From Acidobacteriota bacterium (GTDB taxonomy: Bacteria > Acidobacteriota > Vicinamibacteria > Vicinamibacterales > UBA2999), in contig JAUSDY010000137.1 of assembly GCA_030650395.1 (NCBI GenBank), forward strand, positions 1 to 54,712: a stretch of 54,712 bases of DNA, given 5' to 3'. Made by a program: the position numbers and the translations under genes. This document shows positions 40,500-49,616 of this stretch, one piece after another. Position 1 is the stretch's first letter. Every line of letters begins with the position of its first letter. Under the pieces are notes generated by a model. It searched no databases. It had not been told where the DNA came from and saw only the letters and a program-made list of their open reading frames with translations.

Positions 40500-41469
40500 T
40501 GACAGCATGCGCGCATGCGTGCCGTCGATTCGCCGCTCCGAGCGGTCGGGAATGCTCTGATCGCGCGCACGCTGGTGCGCGCGGGTTGGCGCGTCTCGCC
40601 GGAGACGGTGCGCCGCATTCGCCGTGAACGGCCGATCGCCCCACCGGCCGCGCCGCGTGGCTCCGGCGTGATCGCGTCGCGGCCGAATCAGGTCTGGCTG
40701 ATCGATCTCACCAGTATCCCGGGTCTGTTCCGCGCGACAACATTTCACGTCGGCGTGATCTTCGATGCCTTCGCGCGCCTACCACTCGGCTGGCGGGTGT
40801 TTGTTAGGCGCCGACGGCGCGCCAAATCGCACGCCTCCTTCAGTCGGCAATCGATCGCTGCGGCCGCCCCCGTCATCTCATCAGCGATCGCGGCGTGCAA
40901 TTTACGGCGACGACGTTTCGACGACGGCTTCGCCGGCACCACATCCGACATCGTTTCGGGGCGGTTGGGCGCGTCGGCTCCATCGCGCTGATCGAGCGCT
41001 TCTGGCGTACGCTCAAGGATGCGGCGCGCGTGCGTCAGCGGCCACCGCTCTCGGCGGTGTCGCTCGCGGCGCGGCTGCGACTGACGATGGCGTGGTACAG
41101 CGCCGCACGCCCACACACGGCGCTCGGTACCGCGACACCCCGGGAGGTCTCTCGCGCCCAACGGTCGGCGGTACCGGCGCGTTCGCCACCACGAGGCCGT
41201 CGCGGTGACGGCCCACCAGTCTCCCCCTTTGCGATCGTGTTCTTAGATCCGAACCAGACCTTGCCGGTCCTCGTCCGCCGCGCTGCCTGATCTACGGCCC
41301 GCGGCGTTCGCAGCGCGGCGACGCGCTCGACGTGTGCCCGCCGATGACGCGACGATCAACTGTTCCTATCAACGGAGCACTGCGGTATGCGGACACACGC
41401 GGCGAGGCCTTTCGAACGCCTCAGTTAGACGTCGAAGATCGCCCGATCAATTCCCATTGAGGTAGTACA
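40500..41469 (+). mobile_element. IS remnant copy B (DDE transposase, internally deleted and frameshifted)
   Basis: An rve-type DDE transposase with damage. The reading starts like copy C (MRAVDSPLRAV) but jumps to NALIARTLVRAGWRVSPETV, an internal deletion of about 440 bases. The first Asp (PNQVWLIDLTSIPG), second Asp (ISDRGVQFTATTF) and Glu (ALIERFWRTLKDAARV) are present. A frameshift near 40800-40810 separates the first Asp from the rest. The right end is the 26-base sequence at 41444-41469 shared with copy C. Confidence 0.75.
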
Positions 41470-42189
41470 CGGTCGTGAGGCTGCCTGGCTTGATCGGCAC
41501 CGACGAGGAAACCTCGACCTGCGCGCCGGGCGACACCGCGATGGCGCCGGTCGCTGGTGTCACGGTGGCGGCCGTGACCTCGCCCACGAGGGAGATATTC
41601 ACCGTGACTTCGGCCCCGGCCACCGTCGTCGCGTCCTCATCGCCGGCGAGCGAGGTGCCCGCCGCGCGGGCGCGCACCGTGACGCTGCCGGCGCGGCCGA
41701 CCGTGGCATAACGGCCGTCGACGCCGGGGGTGGCGAACGGCACGCCGCTGACCTCGACCACCGTGCTGACGGGCGTGCCCGCGGCGTCGGTCAGGCCGCG
41801 GACAAAGCCGATACCGCCGGTCACGCGATACCAGACGTACCGGCCGCCAAGCCTGATCCCGGACAGGCCGTGGACGGCGCGCGCCATGTAGCGATCGCCC
41901 GCCAGCTCGCCGATCGCCACCGGCACCAGGCGCGATCGTCCGTCGAGTGATTCGACGTGTGCAACAACGAGCGTCTCGTCCAGGCCGAGCGATGGGAACT
42001 GCGACGCCAACACGGAGAGATCGGCGCCGTCCTTGAGCGCGCGGCCCGCGAAGTCGATCGAGAACTCGAGCAGGGCGGTGGCGTCAGCCGTCGTCGGCAG
42101 GAACGACGACAGCACCGCGGACTGGAACGTCAGCGGCACGTCTTCGGTCAGCGCGCCGGCGGACACCGCGAGCGTGGCACATCCGTCCT
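41470..42189 (-). pseudogene. surface-protein gene fragment 2 (Ig-like repeats), both ends lost
   Basis: About 240 codons that start, without a signal peptide, at ATLAVSAGALTEDVPLTFQS. They continue to RLGGRYVWYRVTGGIGFVRG and end at VPIKPGSLTT, where the right end of IS copy B interrupts the frame. It overlaps fragment 1 by about 125 residues at roughly 85 percent identity, so the two come from tandem paralogues or a duplicated gene. GTG at 42166 opens the frame, but translation from it would give a truncated protein. Confidence 0.65.
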
Positions 42190-42245
42190 AACTGGCCGGA
42201 CTAGCCCGTCGTCTCTTCGGCCGATCCGTGGCCCCGGAGTTTGTT

Positions 42246-42512
42246 ATGATGCGATCGTTGGCTATGGATAATCTGGCTCTGAACGCGATCGAACTGATCG
42301 GGGACGTGGATGCTGATCATCGCCTGCACGCCGATGTCCCCAAAGAAGTGCCGGCCGGCCAGGTGCGCCTGATCGTCCTGCTGCCCGGCGAGGATGCCGC
42401 CGGCGGCGTGTGGGCACAGGGGATTGCCGCAGACTGGTCGGCGGAATTGCACGATGCCCGCGAGGACATCTACACGCTCGATGACGGCCAGCCCGTGAAT
42501 GCGGGCCGGTGA
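42246..42512 (+). CDS. antitoxin of a MazEF/PemIK-type pair
   Basis: An 88-residue small acidic protein. The middle part (VDADHRLHADVPKEVPAGQV) has the look of antitoxins whose first half is a small beta domain, followed by an acidic helix (WSAELHDAREDIYTLDDGQP). GGAG seven bases before the ATG at 42246 decides the start; the ATG at 42264 is also in frame. It overlaps the toxin gene by 14 bases. It should bind the toxin and repress the operon. Confidence 0.7.
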   Translation: MMRSLAMDNLALNAIELIGDVDADHRLHADVPKEVPAGQVRLIVLLPGEDAAGGVWAQGIAADWSAELHDAREDIYTLDDGQPVNAGR

Positions 42513-42870
42513 GATCTACCTAGCGCGCTTTCCGTTTGGCGATGTGCCGGGGATGAAGTTGCGCCCGGTGCTGCTGCTGACCGGACGACTCGGACCGGTT
42601 CCCGAAGTGCTGGTGGCCTATATTTCGTCGGTGCTACCCGCGCAACCGTTGGCGTCCGATCTCATCGCCGATCCGTCTGCGCCCGCCTTTCAGGCCACGC
42701 ATCTCAAAGTGCCGTCGGCGGTCCGCCTCCACAAACTCGCGACCATTCATGGGTCGAGTTTGTCGCGACATCTGGGTCGCTTGGAATCGCCGCAACAGGC
42801 GATCGTCGCCGGAAAACTTCGGGCGCTCCTCGGGCTGACAACAGAGCCGGACGCCCCGAGCGGCTCGTAA
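42499..42870 (+). CDS. MazF/PemK-type toxin
   Basis: A 123-residue toxin of the PemK/MazF fold, an endoribonuclease that cuts mRNA at short sequences. MRAGEIYLARFPFGDVPGMK is the usual opening, KLRPVLLLT the RNA-binding arginine loop, and HGSSLSRHLGRLESPQQ the closing helix. Both toxin and antitoxin look intact although the surrounding 5 kb is debris, which fits a selfish module that resists loss. Confidence 0.8.
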   Translation: MRAGEIYLARFPFGDVPGMKLRPVLLLTGRLGPVPEVLVAYISSVLPAQPLASDLIADPSAPAFQATHLKVPSAVRLHKLATIHGSSLSRHLGRLESPQQAIVAGKLRALLGLTTEPDAPSGS

Positions 42871-42998
42871 GCCGGCGTCCGAGCTCGTTATGCCTGATCA
42901 TCAGTGCCGGATCGCAGGGCCGCCGAGCCGCTCGCCCTCAACAACAAAAAGGGCGGTCGATGTCTTCCCGCCGTTCTTGAACGACGAACAGGTTCGCA

Positions 42999-43746
42999 TG
43001 TGCCACGATGCGCGCATGCGTCGTCTGGTCGAGTCCCCGCTCCGAGCCGTGCTGATCTCGATTCGATTATTCGGGCAGGCGGCGGGCTTTCGGCTGGCGC
43101 GCGAGGCGGCGCGGTGTAACGGCGCGGCCGCCTCGATCCTCGAGCTGTGCCTCGCCCTGGCACGCGCCGAGCAGGAAATTGCCTGGCTCGCCGCGCGATT
43201 GGCCCGGGTGCCGCCGCGACATCGTCCTCACTACACGCCCTCCGAGCGCTGGCAGTGGCTCGAATGCCGGCACCTGCAGGGCTGGAGTCTCGACGACACC
43301 GCGCGCCGCGCGTTGGTGACGGCGGCGACGATCGCCCGATGGGAGCGCGACGCCGTTAGAGCGGAGGACGGTCGCGCCCCCGTCGCGCGGCCGACGCCGC
43401 CCATCCGTCGTTTTTCCGACGCGGTGCGCGCCCTCGTGCAGCTGATGGACCGCTGCGGCGTCGGCGGCAACGCGCTGATCGCGCGTACGCTGCTGCGCGC
43501 CGGCTGGCGCGTCTCGCCCGAGACGGTGCGGCGCATTCGGCCGAACGGCCGATCGTCGGGCCGACGGACGCGCGCGGCACGGGTGTGATGGCAAGGCAGC
43601 CGAATCACGTCTGGTTGATCGATCCCGATCCGCTGCCTGCTGATGACAACCAAAGAACCGACATCACGTGATGGGCGTGCCAGGCGCGTTGGACCGGCGG
43701 ACCCCTCGCCAATATTGCCGCGATCAATTCCCATTGAGGTAGTACA
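42999..43746 (+). mobile_element. IS remnant copy C (transposase lacking most of the rve domain)
   Basis: The best-preserved N-terminal half of the transposase: MRRLVESPLRAVLISIRLFG, a helical region AEQEIAWLAARLARVPPRHR, a helix-turn-helix (GWSLDDTARRALVTAATIAR) and LIARTLLRAGWRVSPETVRR. It reads as an open frame to 43588. In another frame it continues to PNHVWLIDPDPL, the first catalytic Asp, and then the rve domain is gone. The right end CGATCAATTCCCATTGAGGT (43721-43740, extended to 43746) is identical to that of copy B. Copies B and C together suggest a parent element of about 1.5 kb. Confidence 0.75.
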
Positions 43747-43834
43747 GCACGAATCGTCGCTGCCGCGGTCTGAAGAGTGCGCTCTTTGCACGGTGATTTC
43801 GCGCGCGCAAATCGACAGTTCGTGCGCGCGAAGT

Positions 43835-44623
43835 CTACAGAAGGGCTTTCGCGCGCGCGGCCTGTTCGAAGAAGCGGCGCACCGCCTCGCGGTCTTCGAG
43901 GCGATCGGCGAGGGCCGCAAGGTCCGCGGCCAGGCTTTGCAGGAGCGGCTTCAGTTCTTTGCTATTGGTGGCCAGCACGCTTTCCCACATGTCGGCGCCG
44001 CTCGCGGCCAGCCGTGTCGTGTCGCGCAGCCCGTTGCCCGCCCACTTCAGGTTGTCGTCGCCGATGGCGCGGGCGACCGCGATCATCAACGCGCTCGCTG
44101 TCAACTGAGGCAAGTGGCTGACGGCAGCCATCAAGCGATCGTGTTCCTGTCCGTGATCCGAAAGCGGAACCGCGCGCGCGCCGAGCGCCTCGACGAACTT
44201 GACGGCGCGCCGCATTACGTCTGGCGCGTCGGGATTGGTCAGGAACCACGGCTGTGCGTCAAAGAGATCGGCGCGCGCCATCTCGGGGCCGGATGAGGTG
44301 CCGCCGGCCATCGGGTGTCCGCCCACAAACTGCGGCATCCGGGCGGCCGCCGCCGCCCTCATGATCGAGTGCTTCGTGCTGCCGGTGTCGAGGACGAGCG
44401 TTTGTGGGCTGATGACGCGCGCGAGCTTTGGAAGCATCTCGATGATGGCATCCACCGGTGCCGCGAGCACAACCACCAGCGCGTCGCCCACGCCGTCCAG
44501 CGCTTCGCCCTGGTCGACCGTGCGGACATCGAGTCCCGGCCATCGCCGCTGTGCAGCGAGGGTTACTGAGGTGCCAATCAACCCCGGCCCTACGACCGCG
44601 AGCCGCGGAATGGGATCGGGCAT
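43835..44623 (-). CDS. tyrA: prephenate dehydrogenase
   Basis: A 262-residue TyrA that oxidatively decarboxylates prephenate to 4-hydroxyphenylpyruvate for tyrosine. The NAD-binding Rossmann motif is VVGPGLIGTSVTLAAQ. Conserved pieces GGHPMAGGTSSGPEMA and the catalytic-His segment AAVSHLPQLTASAL follow, then a C-terminal helical dimer domain. It is short and single-domain, with no fused chorismate mutase or ACT domain, so direct feedback by tyrosine is not obvious. It is the last gene of the aromatic operon, 49 bases after the DAHP synthase gene. Confidence 0.93.
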   Translation of the reverse strand: MPDPIPRLAVVGPGLIGTSVTLAAQRRWPGLDVRTVDQGEALDGVGDALVVVLAAPVDAIIEMLPKLARVISPQTLVLDTGSTKHSIMRAAAAARMPQFVGGHPMAGGTSSGPEMARADLFDAQPWFLTNPDAPDVMRRAVKFVEALGARAVPLSDHGQEHDRLMAAVSHLPQLTASALMIAVARAIGDDNLKWAGNGLRDTTRLAASGADMWESVLATNSKELKPLLQSLAADLAALADRLEDREAVRRFFEQAARAKALL

Positions 44624-44672
44624 CTAGCTCTTTGGCACTCTTCGCACCGTACGCACCTTAGGCACCCTGGCT

Positions 44673-45719
44673 TTACCTGGCCCAGCCCCGCCGCGCGACG
44701 GGTTCGAGGCAGATGCTGCGGCCGATCGCCGGCGCGATGATGCGGAGCTCCGCCATCAGACGATCGAACTGCGACGGGAACATCGACTGCGCGCCGTCGC
44801 TCAAGGCGTGATCGGGATCGTTGTGCACCTCGATGATCAGGCCGTCGGCGCCGGCCGCCACCGCCGCGCGCGCCATTGGCGCCACCTTGTCGCGCCGGCC
44901 CATGCCGTGGCTGGGGTCGACGAAGATCGGCAGGTGCGACAGCTCCTTGACGATCGGAATCGCGGAGAGGTCGAGCGTGTTGCGCGTGAAGGTTTCGAAG
45001 GTGCGGATGCCGCGCTCGCAGAGGATCACGTCGGTGTTGCCGCCCGAGAGGATGTACTCCGCCGACAGCAGCCACTCCTCCATCGTCGCGGCGATGCCGC
45101 GCTTCAACAGGATCGGCTTGCGGGTGTGGCCGAGCTCGCGGAGCAACGTGAAGTTCTGCATGTTGCGCGCGCCGACCTGGTAAATGTCGGTGTATTTGCC
45201 GATCACTTCGATCTGGCTCGCGTCCATCACCTCGGTGACGAGCTTGAGGTCGTGGGCGTTCGCGCCGCCGCGCAGCAGCTGCAGGCCCTCTTCGCCCAAG
45301 CCCTGAAAACTGTATGGTGATGAGCGCGGCTTGAAGGCGCCGCCGCGCAGGATCTTGGCGCCCGCCCGCTTGACGGCGGCCGCCGTTGCGTGAACCTGGG
45401 CCTCGCTTTCGGCCGAGCACGGGCCGGCGATCACGATCACCTCGTCGCCGCCGATGCGGACGTCGCCGATCGTGATGATGGTGTCATCCGGCTTGAAGGT
45501 GCGGCTCGCCAGCTTGTAGGGCTGCGTGATGCGCAGCACTTCGTGGACACCGGCCATCAGCTCGATCAGCCGCGGGTCGACGGTGCCGCCCCCGACCACG
45601 CCGAGCACGATGCGCGACGCGCCGGTCGAACGGTGCACATCCATTCCCATTTCAACGAGGTGGGCGATCACAGCTTCGACTTCGCTGTCACTCACCCGCT
45701 CTTTCATTACGACAACCAT
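44673..45719 (-). CDS. aroF: DAHP synthase (class I, beta type) with N-terminal ferredoxin-like domain
   Basis: A 348-residue 3-deoxy-7-phosphoheptulonate synthase, the entry step of the shikimate pathway (phosphoenolpyruvate plus erythrose 4-phosphate). Residues 1-75 (MVVVMKERVSDSEVEAVIAH) form the ferredoxin-like regulatory domain that senses Tyr or Phe in this subclass. The barrel has GPCSAESEAQV, GAFKPRSSPYSFQGLG, LKRGI and FVDPSHGMGRRD. Upstream lies the palindromic repeat of the chorismate mutase gene (44-base gap). Its place beside that gene fits the known interaction of the two enzymes in related bacteria. Confidence 0.95.
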   Translation of the reverse strand: MVVVMKERVSDSEVEAVIAHLVEMGMDVHRSTGASRIVLGVVGGGTVDPRLIELMAGVHEVLRITQPYKLASRTFKPDDTIITIGDVRIGGDEVIVIAGPCSAESEAQVHATAAAVKRAGAKILRGGAFKPRSSPYSFQGLGEEGLQLLRGGANAHDLKLVTEVMDASQIEVIGKYTDIYQVGARNMQNFTLLRELGHTRKPILLKRGIAATMEEWLLSAEYILSGGNTDVILCERGIRTFETFTRNTLDLSAIPIVKELSHLPIFVDPSHGMGRRDKVAPMARAAVAAGADGLIIEVHNDPDHALSDGAQSMFPSQFDRLMAELRIIAPAIGRSICLEPVARRGWAR

Positions 45720-45732
45720 GATGTTTTTCCCT

Positions 45733-45776
45733 CGCGGACCTAAAGGTCCCGTCCATCGCGGACCTAAAGGTCCGCG
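45733..45776 (+). repeat. palindromic repeats, ACCTAAAGGT core, supplying a stop codon
   Basis: Two tandem copies: an imperfect CGCGGACCTAAAGGTCCCG (45733-45751) and a perfect 20-base palindrome CGCGGACCTAAAGGTCCGCG (45757-45776). The TAG stop of the chorismate mutase gene (45764-45766) lies in the centre of the second copy, which therefore also encodes the last residues (ADL). Confidence 0.85.
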
Positions 45777-46093
45777 CTACCTTTCGCTGCCTTCTCGCGC
45801 TCGTCACGCTCGGCTTCGAGCCGCTGGATGCGGCGCGCTTCGTCCATGATGCGCTCGTACAGCCGGGCCACCGCATCGCCATCGAGCGGTCCATCCAGCG
45901 CCTCGTTGACCTGGCGCACGTGCGCGATCACTGCGGCTTCACGCGCCGGCTCGTACACCGGCCGCCCGAGTTCGTGCTTCAACCGCCCGATCGAATACGC
46001 ACAGCGCGCGCGGCTGTCGAGCAGACGGACAATGACCTCGTCGATCTTGTCGATCTCGTCGCGCAACGCCTCGAGGCTCAACTGCGCAGCCAT
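45764..46093 (-). CDS. chorismate mutase (AroQ class)
   Basis: A 109-residue all-helical chorismate mutase that converts chorismate to prephenate. The N-terminal helix (LRDEIDKIDEVIVRLLDSRA), then RCAYSIGRLKHELGRPVY with the active-site Arg and Lys, fit the AroQ fold. The closing helices (ARLYERIMDEARRIQ) complete the fold. Its start overlaps trpA by 16 bases. The C-terminus (KGSADL) and stop come from a palindromic repeat. With tyrA downstream it directs chorismate to tyrosine, so the operon serves both branches. Confidence 0.9.
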   Translation of the reverse strand: MAAQLSLEALRDEIDKIDEVIVRLLDSRARCAYSIGRLKHELGRPVYEPAREAAVIAHVRQVNEALDGPLDGDAVARLYERIMDEARRIQRLEAERDEREKAAKGSADL

Positions 46094-46849
46094 TGCACAT
46101 ACCGCTCGACTTCGTCGAGCAATCCCGCCGACTGGCCGTGCTCGGCGATCACCTTGACCAGCGCGCTCCCCACCACCGCGGCGTCGGCCCACTGCCCGAC
46201 GGCCCGCACGTGCTCGGGGCGCGATAGTCCGAATCCAAGCGCCAGGGGCATCGCCGTTTCCGCCCGCACCCGCCCCGCGAGATCCTTCGCCGAATCGTCG
46301 AGGGACTCGCGGACGCCCGTCACGCCTAGTCGCGAAATGCCGTAGAGGAACCCGCTGCCCAGTGTCGAGGCGCGCCGGATCCGCTCGACCGACGTGGTCG
46401 GGCTCAACAGAAAAATTGTATCAATCCCAGCCCCGGCGAATGCGCCACGGAACGCCTCACCTTCCTCGGGGGGCATATCCAGGGTGAGGACCCCGTCGAC
46501 GCCGGCGGCTTTCGCTTCGGTCACAAATCTATCCAGGCCCATCCGGAGTATCGGATTGGCGTAGCTAAAGATGACGACCGGGGCGGAAATATCCGCCCGC
46601 ACCCCGGCGATCATCGCCAGCACCTTTTCGAGGGTCGTGCCTGCGGCCAGCGCCCGCTCGGTCGCCCTCTGAATCACCGGCCCGTCCGCCAGCGGATCCG
46701 AGAACGGCACGCCCACTTCGAGCACGTCGGCGCCGGCGCGATCGAGCCGGCGAAGAATCTCCGCCGATCGCGCTACATCCGGGTCGCCCGCGGTGACGTA
46801 GGTCACGAGCCCGGTGCGCTTGTTGGCGCGCAAGTCGGCGAAGCGCTGC

Positions 46850-46863
<14 letters not shown>
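46078..46863 (-). CDS. trpA: tryptophan synthase alpha subunit
   Basis: A 261-residue TrpA that releases indole from indole-3-glycerol phosphate. The catalytic Glu is in [19 protein letters not shown] with the active-site Asp in the next segment. Other conserved parts are the loop-2 region [15 protein letters not shown] and [10 protein letters not shown]. The start is a GTG at 46863 inside trpB (14-base overlap). Length is normal. Confidence 0.95.
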
Positions 46864-48072
<1,209 letters not shown>

Positions 48073-48076
<4 letters not shown>

Positions 48077-48684
48077 ACCGTCTCCTTCGCGGCCGCGATG
48101 AACCGCCGCATCAACTCGTGGTCTTTCACGCCGGGGCTCGCTTCGACGCCCGACGCCACATCGACCGCGTACGGCCGGACCGTGCCGATCGCCTCGGCCA
48201 CGTTCGCCGGCGTAAGACCGCCGGCCAGCACGACGCGCCGCAGCCGCGCCACCAGCGCGGCGCGTGTCCAATCAACCGTCTTGCCGGTTCCGCCATGACG
48301 CTTCGGATCGTGGGCATCGAGATGGATCGTCGCGTCGGGCACCGGCGGTTCGATCGAGTCGGCGCCATCCGATCCCAGATGGACCGCCCGAATCACCGGC
48401 ACTGGCGGCCGCCCGGCCGGCCAGGTGGGAACGTCGCCGTGAATTTGCGCCAGCTGGATTCCGCTCGCCGCGGCCTGGCTGACGTCGCCGGCGGACGGGT
48501 TCACGAAGACGCCGACCTTGATCACGAACGGTGGAAGAAACGCCCCGATCCGCTGCACCACTTCGAGTGAGGCATGCCGCGGGCTGTTCGGCCACCACAC
48601 GAATCCCAACGCGTTGGCGCCGAGCGCCACCGCGGCTTCCGCGTCTTCGAGGCGCGTGATGCCGCAGATCTTGATCGCCGTCAT
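48073..48684 (-). CDS. trpF: phosphoribosylanthranilate isomerase
   Basis: A 203-residue TrpF (PRAI), the third step specific to tryptophan. The catalytic Cys is in [36 protein letters not shown] and [14 protein letters not shown] follow, with the final Asp in [13 protein letters not shown]. It is short but complete. Its start overlaps the trpC stop by four bases; that overlap lies in a frame of which the last 24 codons derive from a palindromic repeat. Confidence 0.95.
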
Positions 48685-49616
48685 ACGGGCTCCCTTCGAC
48701 TCGGGACGAGACCGGGACCCGGTCTCGCCCCTCGCTCAGGGCTGGCCGGGCTCCCCTGTTTCAGCGACTCGAGTAGATGCGCGAGTGCGGCGCCGGGATC
48801 CGGCGCCACCATGAAGCGCTCGCCGATCAGAAACGCTTTGTAGCCGAGCGACGTCATCGCCCGCAGATCGTCGGGCGTCTTCAGGCCGCTCTCGCTGATC
48901 GCGACCACATCCCTGGGCAGCGAACGCGCGATCACGTGCGAAGCCTCGAGATCGACCTGCAGCGTCCTGAGATTGCGGTTGTTGACGCCGATCACGACAG
49001 ACAAACCTGACTTGTCCGCCGTAGCGCATGGCGCGAAGGTGGAAGGTTTGTCCCCACCGGTGCACGCGAGCGCGCGCTCGCATTCCTGCGCGCTGTGTAC
49101 CTCGACGAGTGCGGCAAGTCCGAGTTGATCGGCCGCGGCCGCAAGTCGCCTCAAGTCCGCGTCGTTGAGGGCCGCAACGATCAGCAGAATCGCGTCGGCG
49201 CCGGCCGCGCGGGCTTCGAGCAGCTGGTAGTCATCGACGATGAAGTCTTTACGGAGCAGCGGAATGCGGACGGCGGCGCGCACCGACTCGAGGTGCGCGA
49301 GGGAGCCGTCGAAGAATCCCGGCTCGGTCAGGACCGAAATGGCCGCCGCGCCCGCACGTTCGTACCCGGACGCGATGTGCGCGGGTTCGTAGGCCGCGCG
49401 CAGAATCCCGCGCGACGGCGATCGCCGCTTGCACTCGGCGATCACGTTGACGCGATCCATTCGCGACAGCGCGGCGACGAATCCAGCGCCATCGGGCGAC
49501 CGCTCCATCGCTCGCCGCTCGAGGGCCGGGCGTGCTTCGCGCGCCTGAGAAGAGGCGACGCGCGCGCGGGTCGCGCCGACGATGGCCTCGAGCAGGTCCG
49601 GCGAGCCGGCGGTCAT
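48681..49616 (-). CDS. trpC: indole-3-glycerol-phosphate synthase carrying two palindromic-element insertions
   Basis: A 311-residue TrpC; the usual length is about 260. Core motifs are intact: IAECKRRSPSRGILR, LLRKDFIVDDYQLLEARAAG, VIGVNNRNLRT and ISESGLKTPDDLR. An extra stretch (about residues 185-206, containing GDKPSTFAPCATADKSG) sits in the loop before the VIGVNNRNL strand, where relatives have only a few residues. It is encoded by a palindromic repeat at 49000-49052. After the normal end (LLESLKQ) a further 24 residues (GSPASPERGARPGPG and so on) come from a second element at 48692-48746, which also leads to the stop overlapping trpF. Both additions keep the frame, so the enzyme is probably active. 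Confidence 0.93.
   Translation of the reverse strand: MTAGSPDLLEAIVGATRARVASSQAREARPALERRAMERSPDGAGFVAALSRMDRVNVIAECKRRSPSRGILRAAYEPAHIASGYERAGAAAISVLTEPGFFDGSLAHLESVRAAVRIPLLRKDFIVDDYQLLEARAAGADAILLIVAALNDADLRRLAAAADQLGLAALVEVHSAQECERALACTGGDKPSTFAPCATADKSGLSVVIGVNNRNLRTLQVDLEASHVIARSLPRDVVAISESGLKTPDDLRAMTSLGYKAFLIGERFMVAPDPGAALAHLLESLKQGSPASPERGARPGPGLVPSRREPV
48692..48746 (+). repeat. palindromic element at the trpC 3' end (CCCTTCGACTC family)
   Basis: Constant arms CCCTTCGACTC and CTCGCTCAGGGCTGGCC enclose the hairpin GAGACCGGG/CCCGGTCTC. The direct repeat CGGGCTCCC borders it on both sides (48686-48694 and 48746-48754). It encodes the C-terminal extension of TrpC. Confidence 0.85.
49000..49052 (+). 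repeat. palindromic element inside trpC (GACAAACC ends)
   Basis: The ends GACAAACC (49000-49007) and GGTTTGTC (49045-49052) match those of the intergenic palindrome at 25495. Inside is a second imperfect hairpin (TCCGCCGTAGCGC/GCGCGAAGGTGGA). The element is 53 bases with flanks of the same composition, and lies in frame. Confidence 0.8.

Noticed and set aside
40795-40815. Programmed frameshift in the copy B transposase
   Set aside because: No slippery heptamer is seen at the joint, and the same gene also has an internal deletion, so it is a dead copy.
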